Shown: positions 16,869 to 25,558 of the stretch, one piece after another
Numbering within the stretch: the stretch's first letter is position 1
Layout of the letters: every line of letters begins with the position of its first letter
Source of the DNA: Parasphingorhabdus sp.
GTDB taxonomy: Bacteria; Pseudomonadota; Alphaproteobacteria; Sphingomonadales; Sphingomonadaceae
Reading direction: 5' to 3'
Length of the DNA stretch: 64,000 nucleotides
NCBI GenBank assembly: GCA_030373505.1
Contig: JAUCYS010000006.1
Span: 1 to 64,000 of the forward strand
The notes under the pieces: model-generated
Seen by the model: the letters and a program-made list of their open reading frames with translations, nothing else
Database searches by the model: none
What the model was told of the DNA's origin: nothing
Made by a program: the position numbers and the translations under genes

Positions 16869-18311
16869 ATGATGAAGGGAATTACAGGCCTGTTGCTGGT
16901 GATTATGTTTGCAGGATATGCCGGCAATGCCCGCGCTGACGAGATTGATGATTATATCCACGTCCAAATGGCGCGGCAGCAGGTTCCGGGTCTGGCGCTG
17001 GTGATCATGCGGCATGGGCAGCTGCAGCGCGTGCAAAGCTACGGGCTGGCGAACCTGGAGCTGCAGGTGCCGGTACATCCCGATACTCTGTTTCAGACGG
17101 GGGCGATCGCGAAACAGTTCGTGGCTGCCGGCATCATGCTGCTTGTCGAGGATGGCAAGATCCGCCTCGATGATTCGATCCGCACCTATCTGCCGGAAAC
17201 GCCGCCGAACTGGCAGCCGATCACCATCAGACAGCTTCTCAATCACTCTTCGGGCCTGCCGACTAATCCGAACGGAGATATACGCACCGAATATACGCCC
17301 GAGGAAATGCTGCGCGACATCGGCAAACGGGAGCTTATGTTTGCGCCGGGTACGCGCTGGAATTACAGCAACGCCGGCTATGTTACGCTCGGTATTCTTA
17401 TCAAGAGGATCAGCGGCATGGTCTATGCTGATTTTCTCACCAAGCGCCTCTTTGCGCCGCTCGGCATGCAAACGGCGCGGCAGATCGATGATCTCGCTAT
17501 CATCCCCAATCGGGCTGCGGGTTATCAACTGAGAAAGGGGACGCTCCGCAATCAGGAGTGGGTATCGCACGCGGCCAATTCCACCGCCGACGGTACACTC
17601 TATCTGTCTCCTCTCGACTATGCCCGGTGGGAAGCGGGTGTGCATGATCGCAAGATTCTGTCCCCCGAGTCATGGGCCGAGATCGGCAAGCCGGCCCGGC
17701 TGGCGAACGGAGGCACCTATCCTGCCGGCTTTGGCTGGTTTCTCGACCGCGCCGCAGGCCAAGACGTCTGGCGGCATTCTGGAAGCTGGCAGGGATTTCA
17801 GAGCTTCATCATCCGCTATCTGGACGACGAACTGACGATCGTCGTACTTGCGAACAGCGACAGCGCTCGCCCCGTCACGATCGCGCGGCACATCGCTGGC
17901 ATGCTGGATCCGAAACTCGTGCAGCCGAAAGCGATGCCGATCGCCGATCGGAATCCTCGCGTTACCGATCAGCTCAAGGCCCTGCTGCAACAGATTGCGG
18001 AGGGAAAAACCGAATATGAGGATTTTACCTTCATATCGAAGCAGGATCTTGCCGATATGATGTACGGATATCGAAAGACCCTGAACATGCTGGGCTCGCA
18101 GCGGGATATAGCCTTGTTCGCCCAAGGCGAATCGGGCGGCGATCAGGCGTATCGGTACCGGGCGCATTATGACAATGGTCTGCTGGAAGTGAATTTGAGC
18201 TATGCCGCCGATGGCAAGATTTCGGGACTGACTTTCGTGCCCGTCGATGCCTGGGATGCGCCGATCCAGGGAGCCGACGACAACTGGAATGTACCGCCGC
18301 CCGAGGATTGA
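16869..18311 (+). CDS. Secreted beta-lactamase/PBP-fold protein with serine nucleophile replaced by alanine
   Basis: A 480-residue protein with a signal peptide ending near NARA-DE and the class C beta-lactamase/esterase fold. The SxxK motif, normally GSxxKQF, reads G-A79-I-A-K82-QF: the lysine is kept but the nucleophilic serine is alanine (codon GCG at 17103-17105). The second motif is intact (Y166-S-N168 in WNYSNAGY), and HSG stands at the KTG position (WRHSGSWQGF). About 100 further C-terminal residues form a lipocalin-like tail. It follows TonB receptor 2 in the same direction, so it may bind rather than hydrolyse the receptor's ligand. A sequencing error at one codon would restore serine only if G were T (GCG to TCG). 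Confidence 0.8.
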   Translation: MMKGITGLLLVIMFAGYAGNARADEIDDYIHVQMARQQVPGLALVIMRHGQLQRVQSYGLANLELQVPVHPDTLFQTGAIAKQFVAAGIMLLVEDGKIRLDDSIRTYLPETPPNWQPITIRQLLNHSSGLPTNPNGDIRTEYTPEEMLRDIGKRELMFAPGTRWNYSNAGYVTLGILIKRISGMVYADFLTKRLFAPLGMQTARQIDDLAIIPNRAAGYQLRKGTLRNQEWVSHAANSTADGTLYLSPLDYARWEAGVHDRKILSPESWAEIGKPARLANGGTYPAGFGWFLDRAAGQDVWRHSGSWQGFQSFIIRYLDDELTIVVLANSDSARPVTIARHIAGMLDPKLVQPKAMPIADRNPRVTDQLKALLQQIAEGKTEYEDFTFISKQDLADMMYGYRKTLNMLGSQRDIALFAQGESGGDQAYRYRAHYDNGLLEVNLSYAADGKISGLTFVPVDAWDAPIQGADDNWNVPPPED

Positions 18312-18363
18312 TCCCGGCGGCGCGCAAAAGGCAATATAACCGCGGGAGAGGCTCCGCAGAAAT

Positions 18364-19308
18364 TCAGATGGCTGAGGCTAGTCCAAGGGTGGCACCCTGA
18401 CCGCCGTCATTGCCTTCCACCATTTCACTGCGGACGAAATCCACAAAGGCCCTCACCTTGGACAGGGCAAAATTTCCGCGCGGGAATATGATGTGGAGCG
18501 GAATGCTGTCCGTCACGATATCGGTCAGAAGGGTTTCCAGCCTGCCTGCCCCGATATCGTCCTCGACCAGAAAGCGCGGCAGAAAACTGACGCCAAGGCC
18601 TTGCAGAGTCGCCTCTCGGGCCATGCGGACGGAATTGCTCGTCAGGGGGCCGCGATTGACCGCCACGGAAATGTCATCGGACAATCGCCATTCACCAACG
18701 GGCGAAAGATGGGTCTCGACGATACAGGTGTGATCCTTGAGATCATTCGGGGAGGTCGGTCTGCCAGCGCGCTCCAGATAATCCGGCGCGGCCACCAGAA
18801 CCATCGGATAGACCCGCAGCCGAACGGATTCGAGGCTGGAATCAAATGGGTCACCCATCCAGAAGGCCACATCGAAACGGCCCTTGAGCATATCCACCTT
18901 GCTGTCCGACAGATTGAGCAGCAGGCGGACTTCGGGATAGGTGTGCAGAAAGCGCGGAATGATTGAGGTCAGATCAAAAAGCGAGGCAACCACCGGGGCG
19001 TTGACCTTCAGGTCACCGCGCGGCTGAGTCACCATGCCAGTGATGATCTGGTTTGCCTCGTTCACCTCGTCGACGATCCTGGCACAGCGTCCATACATTT
19101 CCCGTCCGGCGGGCGTCAGGGCAACCGAGCGCGTCGTCCTATCAAGCAGGCGCACGCCCGTATTTTGTTCAAGCTTCGCGATCTGACGGCTGACTGCTGC
19201 CTTCGAATAGCCCAGCAGTTTCGCAGCGCTGGAAAATCCACCGGTGCTCACTACAGCGGCAAACGAAATCATCGCCATGACGTTGCCCAAGTCTGGTTTG
19301 TCTTCCAT
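18364..19308 (-). CDS. LysR-family transcriptional regulator
   Basis: About 314 residues with the LysR winged helix (GGFSSAAKLLGYSKAAVSRQ) and substrate-binding domain. FLHTYPEVRLLLNLSD and GLGVSFLPRFLVEDD are family signatures of the CrgA-like subgroup. ATG at 19308 has AGGAA at good distance; the GTG at 19326 is less likely. It is divergent from the aminotransferase at 19532 and probably governs it through the inverted repeats at 19391-19412. Confidence 0.85.
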   Translation of the reverse strand: MEDKPDLGNVMAMISFAAVVSTGGFSSAAKLLGYSKAAVSRQIAKLEQNTGVRLLDRTTRSVALTPAGREMYGRCARIVDEVNEANQIITGMVTQPRGDLKVNAPVVASLFDLTSIIPRFLHTYPEVRLLLNLSDSKVDMLKGRFDVAFWMGDPFDSSLESVRLRVYPMVLVAAPDYLERAGRPTSPNDLKDHTCIVETHLSPVGEWRLSDDISVAVNRGPLTSNSVRMAREATLQGLGVSFLPRFLVEDDIGAGRLETLLTDIVTDSIPLHIIFPRGNFALSKVRAFVDFVRSEMVEGNDGGQGATLGLASAI

Positions 19309-19390
19309 GCTTCGTTCCTGTTGCACCCGACCGCTTGTGTCAATGGTGTGTTGGACCGCGGATCCGAACCGGACGGGGACGCCCGGCGCC

Positions 19391-19412
19391 GCGTTAATTG
19401 TTACGGTAACGC
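19391..19412. promoter_or_regulatory. Nested inverted repeats between lysR-type gene and aminotransferase
   Basis: GCGTTA (19391-19396) pairs with TAACGC (19407-19412), and inside it GTTAC-G-GTAAC (19400-19410) is a perfect palindrome. It lies in the 223-base divergent spacer and is a plausible LysR site. Confidence 0.4.
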
Positions 19413-19531
19413 AAAAATACGGCTATTTCCATATATACTGTTGCGTTTGGATGAACTTTGCGCGAAGTATAGGCTTCGCAAGATTTTTGCACCGCGACTC
19501 CGAGTTGCGGTCTGTTTAAGGAGATTTCATT

Positions 19532-20896
19532 ATGACAAGTCAGCGGTCTCAGGCCCACTTGCGCGATGAGCGCAGCCAGTTTCACCCCTTCACCTCGATC
19601 AACGACCTCGAGGCTGATGGTCCGATGATGATCGAATCCGGCTCCGGCGTGCGGGTACGCGATATTCAAGGCAAGGAATATATCGATGGCATGGCCGGCC
19701 TCTGGTGCGTTAACCTTGGCTACGGCCGCAAGGAAATCTCCGAGGCGATCACTCGGCAAAGCGAAAAACTGGCCTTTTTCCACACGTTCAACGGATTGGG
19801 TACCGATGTGGTCGGCGAGTGCGCCGAGGCGCTGCTGGCGCGCGCTCCGGTTCCCATGTCGCGTGTCTTTTTCGGAACATCAGGCAGCGATGCCAACGAA
19901 ACGCAGCTCAAGATCATCTGGGTTTACAACAATTTGCGTGGAAAGCCGAAAAAGAAAAAGATCATCTCTCGCTGGAACGCCTATCATGGCTCGGGCGTCG
20001 CAACTGCCAGTCTGACCGGTCTGCCGGGCATGCACAATCTGTTCGACCTGCCCAAGGGGCCGATCCTGCATGTGAGTGCGCCACATTATTACCGCAACGC
20101 CCCGGAAGGCATGTCCGAGCGCGACTTCTCGCGCCACCTCGCCAAGGAGTTGCAGGATACGATCGACCGCGAGGGAGCGGACACAATCGCGGCTTTCTTC
20201 GCGGAAGCGGTGATGGGCGCTGGTGGCCTGATTCCTCCACCGGAAGGCTATTTTGAAGAAATCATGCCGATCCTGAAAAAGCATGACATCCTGTTCGTCG
20301 CCGACGAGGTCGTTTCAGGATACGGTCGGCTGGGCACCTATTGGGGCAGCCAGGCCTATGGCTACGAACCCGACCTGATCACGTCGGCCAAGGGTGTGAC
20401 ATCCGGTTATTTCCCGATGTCGGCAGTCTTCATTTCCCCGAAAGTCTGGGATGTGCTTGATGCAGGTGCCGACCAGATTGGCGTGTTCGGGCACGGCTAT
20501 ACCTATTCGGGCCATCCGGTTGGCGCAGCGGCTGCGCTGGCTGCGCTCAAGCTGATCGACGATCTGAAGGTGGTGGAAAATGTCGCCGATGTCGGCCCCT
20601 ATATGATGCAGCAATTGCGTGATCGTCTGGGCCAGCATGCTCATGTCGGTGATATTCGCGGCAAGGGGCTGATGCTCGGAATCGAGCTGGTGAAAGACCG
20701 CGAAACGAAGGAAAGCCTGCCGGCCGCAAACCGGACGGGTCGTCAGGTCCTGAAAGCAGCGGCCGAACGTGGTCTGATCACGCGCGCTCTGGGCGACACG
20801 CTGGTCTTCGCGCCGCCTCTGGTGATTACCCGCGCTGACGCTGACGAGATTGTGGACAAATTCGCCCTCGCAGTGAATGACGTTCTGGAATCCTGA
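19532..20896 (+). CDS. Class III (omega) aminotransferase
   Basis: A 454-residue PLP enzyme moving an amino group from an amine or beta/omega-amino acid to a keto acid, usually pyruvate. Visible motifs: GMAGLWCVNLGYG (substrate pocket), FFGTSGSDANE, the PLP-aspartate D-E-V-V-S-G-Y-G-R, and the Schiff-base lysine in LITSAKGVTSGYFP. GHGYTYSGHPVGAAAAL and the C-terminal LVFAPPLVI are also typical. It starts after TAAGGAG. Divergent from a LysR gene and followed by a stem-loop and an MFS transporter, it is probably the first step, or the amine donor step, of this catabolic block. Confidence 0.9.
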   Translation: MTSQRSQAHLRDERSQFHPFTSINDLEADGPMMIESGSGVRVRDIQGKEYIDGMAGLWCVNLGYGRKEISEAITRQSEKLAFFHTFNGLGTDVVGECAEALLARAPVPMSRVFFGTSGSDANETQLKIIWVYNNLRGKPKKKKIISRWNAYHGSGVATASLTGLPGMHNLFDLPKGPILHVSAPHYYRNAPEGMSERDFSRHLAKELQDTIDREGADTIAAFFAEAVMGAGGLIPPPEGYFEEIMPILKKHDILFVADEVVSGYGRLGTYWGSQAYGYEPDLITSAKGVTSGYFPMSAVFISPKVWDVLDAGADQIGVFGHGYTYSGHPVGAAAALAALKLIDDLKVVENVADVGPYMMQQLRDRLGQHAHVGDIRGKGLMLGIELVKDRETKESLPAANRTGRQVLKAAAERGLITRALGDTLVFAPPLVITRADADEIVDKFALAVNDVLES

Positions 20897-20904
20897 TCGC
20901 ACTG

Positions 20905-20931
20905 GGGCCGCGCGAATCGTTCGCGCGGCCC
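20905..20931. terminator. Stem-loop between aminotransferase and MFS gene
   Basis: GGGCCGCGCGAA and TTCGCGCGGCCC pair perfectly around loop TCG. Only AT-rich sequence, no U run, follows, so partial termination or mRNA processing is likelier than a full stop. Confidence 0.55.
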
Positions 20932-20962
20932 ATTAGGAAAATAGCCTTGGGAGGGGTGCGAC

Positions 20963-22147
20963 ATGGAACTTAATACCGCCATAGCCGGTATGGCTGCCGC
21001 AGAAGAAGGTACCGAACGCCTTGATCGGGGCGGCCTGATCAGTGCCATATTGGTTGGCCTGATCGGCGCGATTGTAATCTTCATCACCCCGGGGTTTCTG
21101 GCGGTCGTCGCGCAGAAGACGGGGTTCGACAACGATCAGCTAGGCTATCTGGCCGCCTGGGACATCAACGCCATGGGTGTGACCATCGGCCTCAGCACCT
21201 TTGCTCTGGCCAAGGTGCGCTGGCGTCTGGCCGTGGGATTGGGACTGGCGCTGATCGTTCTGGGCAATCTGTTGACCGCCGCCGTTATCAGCTTTCCGGC
21301 CATGGCTGCGGCTCGCGTGGTGTCGGGCGCAGGTGAAGGCATAGCGATCGGCTTCGCCTTCGCGGCACTGGGCCGGGCGAAAAATCCCGACCGTGCTTTT
21401 GCGATATATCTGGTTACCGGTGCCCTGCTCAGTTCCGGTTTTCTTTACATGCTCCCGCTGATCATGGATGTGGTTGCGCCGAGCACGTTTTTTATCGCTA
21501 TTGCAGGGTTCGCTGGGCTGGTGATGCTGTCGCTGCGGGCGTTCCCCGATGGCAGCAAGGATGAACCCGATATTTTCGCCGCTGGCGGCGGCAAGCTTGA
21601 TTTGCGCGCTGCATCCGGGGCGCTGCTTGGTGTGTTCCTGCTGTTCTTCGCAATGGGCGCGGTGTGGAGCTATTCCGAACGGATCGGCCAGTTGAGCCAG
21701 CTGACGGACGGAGCCATCGCGAACGGTTTGTCGATCGGCACCATGGCCGGTGTTGTCGGGGCGGGGCTGGCGGGTGTCTTGCCACGCCGCTGGGGACGGA
21801 GCTGGCCTCTGGTGTTCAGCGGTGCGATCGGCACGGTCAGCTTCCTGATGTTTCGCGATCATGTGACGCCCACGGCCTTCGTCCTGGCGTGCACGATGAT
21901 GATGTTCAGCTGGAATTTTGCCCAGCCGCTGCTGTCGGGGATCTGTTCGGAAGCCTGTCAGCGCGGGCGCGTCGTGTGTGCGATGGGGTCGATTCAGACA
22001 TTCGGCACGGGGCTTGGGCCGGCTGCAGCGGCCGCCACGCTGGTGACCGGATCGTTCACTGTCATGATCTACGCCGCCAGCCTGATACTGGCGCTGAGCA
22101 TCGTGGTAACAATCGTGACCATGCGATGGAGTCGACAGCCTGCCTGA
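20963..22147 (+). CDS. Major facilitator superfamily transporter (second)
   Basis: A 394-residue inner-membrane protein with about twelve hydrophobic helices. It has an extended soluble N-terminus (about 25 residues) and lacks the textbook GxxSDRxGRR loop of the first MFS gene, so it belongs to another branch (YbfB- or CynX-like; uncertain). VVSGAGEGIAIGFAFAALGR (helix 4-5 region) resembles the motif C of antiporters. It starts after GGGAGGGG. It follows the aminotransferase and ends at a strong convergent terminator, so it probably moves that pathway's substrate or product. Confidence 0.8.
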   Translation: MELNTAIAGMAAAEEGTERLDRGGLISAILVGLIGAIVIFITPGFLAVVAQKTGFDNDQLGYLAAWDINAMGVTIGLSTFALAKVRWRLAVGLGLALIVLGNLLTAAVISFPAMAAARVVSGAGEGIAIGFAFAALGRAKNPDRAFAIYLVTGALLSSGFLYMLPLIMDVVAPSTFFIAIAGFAGLVMLSLRAFPDGSKDEPDIFAAGGGKLDLRAASGALLGVFLLFFAMGAVWSYSERIGQLSQLTDGAIANGLSIGTMAGVVGAGLAGVLPRRWGRSWPLVFSGAIGTVSFLMFRDHVTPTAFVLACTMMMFSWNFAQPLLSGICSEACQRGRVVCAMGSIQTFGTGLGPAAAAATLVTGSFTVMIYAASLILALSIVVTIVTMRWSRQPA

Positions 22148-22177
22148 GACATGTTTGTTGCAGGATGTCCAAAAATC

Positions 22178-22217
22178 AAAAGGGGGTGCCCGCCACGATC
22201 GGCGGGCACCCCTTTTT
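22178..22217. terminator. Strong bidirectional rho-independent terminator
   Basis: AAAAGGGGGTGCCCGCC (22178-22194) pairs perfectly with GGCGGGCACCCCCTTTT (22201-22217), loop of six. It separates the convergent MFS (ends 22147) and SDR (ends 22225) genes. Confidence 0.95.
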
Positions 22218-22224
22218 TATGCGA

Positions 22225-23028
22225 TCAGAGGAATACGGCGCGTGACAGGCCGGCATCGACCGCGATCGATTCGCCCGTGATCCCGCTTCCGAGTTGAGAG
22301 CAGAGGAAGACAATCGGGTCAGCCACTTCTTCCACTTCCAGCATCCGTTTCAAAGCAGCGGGGTCGGCCGCTTCACGCGCAACGATGGCGTCGACGGTTG
22401 TGCCTTCTTCTTCCGCCATTTCCGCGAACCATTCCTCGATATGCTCGGTGCGGGTGACACCCGGGTGAATGATGTTCACGGTGATGCCGTCGCTGCCCAC
22501 TTCGTCCGACAGCGTTTTGGTAAAATGGACCAGCGCCGTGTTCCGCATGCCCGAAAGCGCTTCGGTGCAGCGCGCGGTAAGACCGCCAACATTGACGATC
22601 CGGCCCCAGCCGGCCTTGCGCATGTGCGGGACGCAAGCCTTTGCGGTGCGGAAATAGCCGAATAATTTGGTATTCAGGTCAAGCATGAGAGCGTCTTCAT
22701 CCGCTTCCTCAATCGCGTTGCGCACCAGGCCGCCGGGAGCGGCTGCGCAATTCACCAGGATGTGCACCGCGCCAAATTTCTCGACCGCAGCATCGACCAG
22801 AGCCTCAACCGAGTCCTTCGACGTGGTGTCGGTCGGTACGGCGATGATTTCGCCTCCAGTTGACTGGCGCAGTTCTTCCGCGGCCGCTTCCAATTTGGAT
22901 TCGGTGCGCGCGGCGATGACGACTTTCACGCCTGCCATGGCCAGCTTGCGGGCGGTTTCCTTACCGATCCCCACGCCGCCGCCAGTGATGACGGCAACTT
23001 TGCCTTTGAGGCCCAATTCTAACGACAT
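22225..23028 (-). CDS. SDR-fold protein lacking the Ser-Tyr-Lys catalytic residues (copy 2)
   Basis: A 267-residue SDR with an intact TGGGVGIG dinucleotide motif. As in copies 1 and 3, the serine position is Gly (NVGGLTAR) and YxxxK aligns with S159-G-M-R-N163. NNAG reads NCAA, and the chain ends VDAGLSRAVFL, matching copy 1. It begins after a strong AGAAGGAGA and 14 bases after the hydratase gene on the same strand, so the two are one operon. The shared odd active site with copies 1 and 3, in three operons of the same type, points to a common unusual reaction rather than alcohol oxidation. Confidence 0.85.
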   Translation of the reverse strand: MSLELGLKGKVAVITGGGVGIGKETARKLAMAGVKVVIAARTESKLEAAAEELRQSTGGEIIAVPTDTTSKDSVEALVDAAVEKFGAVHILVNCAAAPGGLVRNAIEEADEDALMLDLNTKLFGYFRTAKACVPHMRKAGWGRIVNVGGLTARCTEALSGMRNTALVHFTKTLSDEVGSDGITVNIIHPGVTRTEHIEEWFAEMAEEEGTTVDAIVAREAADPAALKRMLEVEEVADPIVFLCSQLGSGITGESIAVDAGLSRAVFL

Positions 23029-23042
23029 TGTAATATCTCCTT

Positions 23043-23822
23043 CTAAATTTCTTCACAAAGCCTGACGAGCGCAGCCTGTTCGCCGTCAACATCTATGCTG
23101 ATGGTATCCCCGGCGAACATCTCCGTAGCACCGGTGCAGGTGCCTGAGGCGATCAGTTGCTCGCGTTTCAGAGTGTCATTTTCATTATCACGCAGCCAGT
23201 TGGCCAGCCAGACAGCCGCATCCAGTGGATTTCCCATGACGCGCGCGGTCGACCCTATCGTCGGCGCTTCTTCGTTCCGCGTCAGACTGACGGGGATGTC
23301 GGCAAAGCGGTCTTCCCATTGCAGGGTAAGCTTGCGCCCGAGCACCAGTCCGTGGCCCATGGAATTGTCGGCGATCAGCAATGGCAGGGAAAGCTTCGTG
23401 GTTTCAAAGCGGCTCCGGACGATCTCGATACCGGCATAAATCCCTTTCAGAGCAGCGCACAGATCGGAGCGTGTGTAGGGTTTGGCCTGCATCGGCAAAT
23501 CCTCACCCATTTCAAAGATCAATTCCGCCTCAGCAAACATTTTTGGGCCGAGAAACTGGATTTCGCTGCGGTTGTTGAAGATTCCACTGGCGGCAAGCCT
23601 TCCAACGGTCGGTTCTTCCGTCCCAAATGCCTTGCGGACCTCAGCGCCGGTGAGACCAAGCTTCCACACCGTCACAGGCAGATTGCTGCTGTTGTAGATA
23701 TTGCGTTGAACGGCGTAGGCTTCTTCAACCGTTGGAACATGCTGTGGCAGCTTGGCGGCTGAACCCGAAGAGTGGGCTGCGGTCCGCAACGCCTGCTCAA
23801 GAGCCATATTATTGTCCTGCAT
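23043..23822 (-). CDS. 2-keto-4-pentenoate hydratase / oxalocrotonate decarboxylase family protein
   Basis: About 259 residues, the length of MhpD/DmpH family enzymes of the fumarylacetoacetate-hydrolase fold. These add water to, or decarboxylate, 2-hydroxydienoates made by meta-cleavage pathways. KLGLTGAEVRKAFG near the start and the metal-binding acidic stretch AEAELIFEMG are visible, as are IADNSMGHGLVLG and SGTCTGATEMFAGD. ATG at 23822 is seven bases after GGGGG; upstream in-frame ATGs at 23828 and 23885 lack this spacing. It is divergent from the aldehyde dehydrogenase at 24006 and pairs with SDR copy 2. Confidence 0.85.
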   Translation of the reverse strand: MQDNNMALEQALRTAAHSSGSAAKLPQHVPTVEEAYAVQRNIYNSSNLPVTVWKLGLTGAEVRKAFGTEEPTVGRLAASGIFNNRSEIQFLGPKMFAEAELIFEMGEDLPMQAKPYTRSDLCAALKGIYAGIEIVRSRFETTKLSLPLLIADNSMGHGLVLGRKLTLQWEDRFADIPVSLTRNEEAPTIGSTARVMGNPLDAAVWLANWLRDNENDTLKREQLIASGTCTGATEMFAGDTISIDVDGEQAALVRLCEEI

Positions 23823-24005
23823 CTTCATTCCCCCTTTACTTGATGGAGATCCATACCCGCTTTCATTGTCGCGCATATGAAACAAAGAAAGATAAAAATC
23901 TAGTATTGTTTACATTTTGCGATTGCGCTATCCAATTATCCGAATCGACGAAGCCCTTATCCGCTTTGTCTGAAATTGGTTGCTCCAGAACCCTAAGGGA
24001 ACACT

Positions 24006-25514
24006 ATGTCAGAACAGTCCGCCACCTTCACCCAAGCCGAAACTCTCTGCTCCGCGCTCTCAAAAGGGCCGCAGGGCCTGATCATTGACGGCAAGTCGGT
24101 ACAGGCACAGTCGGGCAAGACCTTTGCTACGGTCAACCCCGCAACCGGCAAAGAAATTTGTCAGGTTGCAGAGGGCGGCGTGGCTGATGTTGACCTGGCT
24201 GTGAAAGCTGCCCGCAAGGCGCTGGAAGATTCGAGCTGGCGCGACATGAGCGCCGTTGACCGCTCGTTGCTGCTGAACCGGCTCGCCGATCTGATCGAGC
24301 GGGATGCGGCAGAGCTGGCCGTGCTGGAATGTATCGATAACGGAAAGCCGGCGACGCTCACGCAGGTCGTCGAAATTGAGGGGTCTATCAAAACCTTTCG
24401 TTATTTTGCCGGCTGGCCGACCAAATTTGGCGGAGAAACGCTGCCGGTGTCGCCTCGCAGCGGCGCCAAGATTCTCAATTACACCGTCCGCGAGCCGGTG
24501 GGTGTCTGTGGTCTGATCGTTCCCTGGAACTATCCGATGTCGATGGCGGCCTGGAAGGTTGCACCGGCGCTGGCCGCAGGTTGCACAGTCATTCTCAAGC
24601 CGGCGGAACAGACGCCACTGACGGCGCTACGCCTTGCGGAACTGGCTCTGGAGGCGGGAATTCCCCCTGGCGTGTTCAACGTCATCACCGGTTTCGGCGA
24701 AGCCGGCGCTGCGCTGGTCGATCATCCCGGAGTCGACAAGGTCGCGTTCACGGGTTCGACCGCAGTGGGCAAGGCGATTGTCCGCGGATCGACCGTCAAT
24801 CTCAAGAAAGTCAGCCTCGAGCTTGGCGGCAAGTCGCCGCAGATCGTTCTGCCTGATGCGGACCTTGATGCGGCGGCGGCTTCCATTGCCGCGGGTATTT
24901 TCTTCAATCAGGGGCAGACCTGCACCGCCGGGTCGCGGCTGTATGCCCATTCCTCGATCCACGACGACCTGCTGGCGCGTGTCGCCGATCATGCGGCGAA
25001 GCTGACCATCGGCAACGGCCTCGATCCGTCGGTCAATTTCGGCCCGCTGGTGTCGCAGGAGCAATGGGACCAGGTCAATTCCTATGTCGAAATCGGCAAG
25101 TCGGAAGGCGCCGATGTGATGATCGGCGGCGGCCGTCCCCAGGCCCATAATGACGGTTTCTTCTTTGAACCTACCATTATGGCGAACGCCGGTCGCGATA
25201 TGCGTATTGTGCGAGAAGAAATCTTCGGTCCGGTGCTGAGCGCACTGAGCTGGTCTGATCCGGACGATCTGGTGGCGCAGGCGAATGATTCCGATTTTGG
25301 TCTCTCCGCAGGTATCTGGACCAACGATCTGCGGCAGGCGCATCGGCTCGCTGCTGCAGTGAAGGCCGGCACGGTGTGGGTCAACTGTTTCAATCTGGTG
25401 GACAATGCCACGCCGTTCGGCGGCTTCAAGCAGTCCGGCTGGGGCCGTGAGCACGGGCGTCAGGCCATGGAGCTCTACAGCGAAGTCAAAAGTATCTGGA
25501 TCAATCTGAGTTGA
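24006..25514 (+). CDS. NAD(P)-dependent aldehyde dehydrogenase (second)
   Basis: A 502-residue complete ALDH of the betaine-aldehyde/phenylacetaldehyde type. Base Glu272 in SLELGGKSPQ and nucleophile Cys306 in FNQGQTCTAGSR are in place; PWNYPMSMAAWK and FGGFKQSGWGRE are typical. Start follows TAAGGGA. It is the first gene of the long plus-strand operon that continues through the propeller, VOC, PF06684, hydrolase, ThDP and SDR genes. It likely oxidises an aldehyde produced by the upstream aminotransferase or by the ThDP enzyme. Confidence 0.88.
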   Translation: MSEQSATFTQAETLCSALSKGPQGLIIDGKSVQAQSGKTFATVNPATGKEICQVAEGGVADVDLAVKAARKALEDSSWRDMSAVDRSLLLNRLADLIERDAAELAVLECIDNGKPATLTQVVEIEGSIKTFRYFAGWPTKFGGETLPVSPRSGAKILNYTVREPVGVCGLIVPWNYPMSMAAWKVAPALAAGCTVILKPAEQTPLTALRLAELALEAGIPPGVFNVITGFGEAGAALVDHPGVDKVAFTGSTAVGKAIVRGSTVNLKKVSLELGGKSPQIVLPDADLDAAAASIAAGIFFNQGQTCTAGSRLYAHSSIHDDLLARVADHAAKLTIGNGLDPSVNFGPLVSQEQWDQVNSYVEIGKSEGADVMIGGGRPQAHNDGFFFEPTIMANAGRDMRIVREEIFGPVLSALSWSDPDDLVAQANDSDFGLSAGIWTNDLRQAHRLAAAVKAGTVWVNCFNLVDNATPFGGFKQSGWGREHGRQAMELYSEVKSIWINLS

Positions 25515-25558
25515 ATGTCGTCGAACGACAGAAATTAATGCAATAAGCAGGAGGCAGT

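Noticed and set aside
14504..16927. Minus-strand frame of 807 codons opposite TonB receptor 2
   Set aside because: Composition is rich in Arg, His and Gln with no fold motif; the plus strand encodes a clear receptor.
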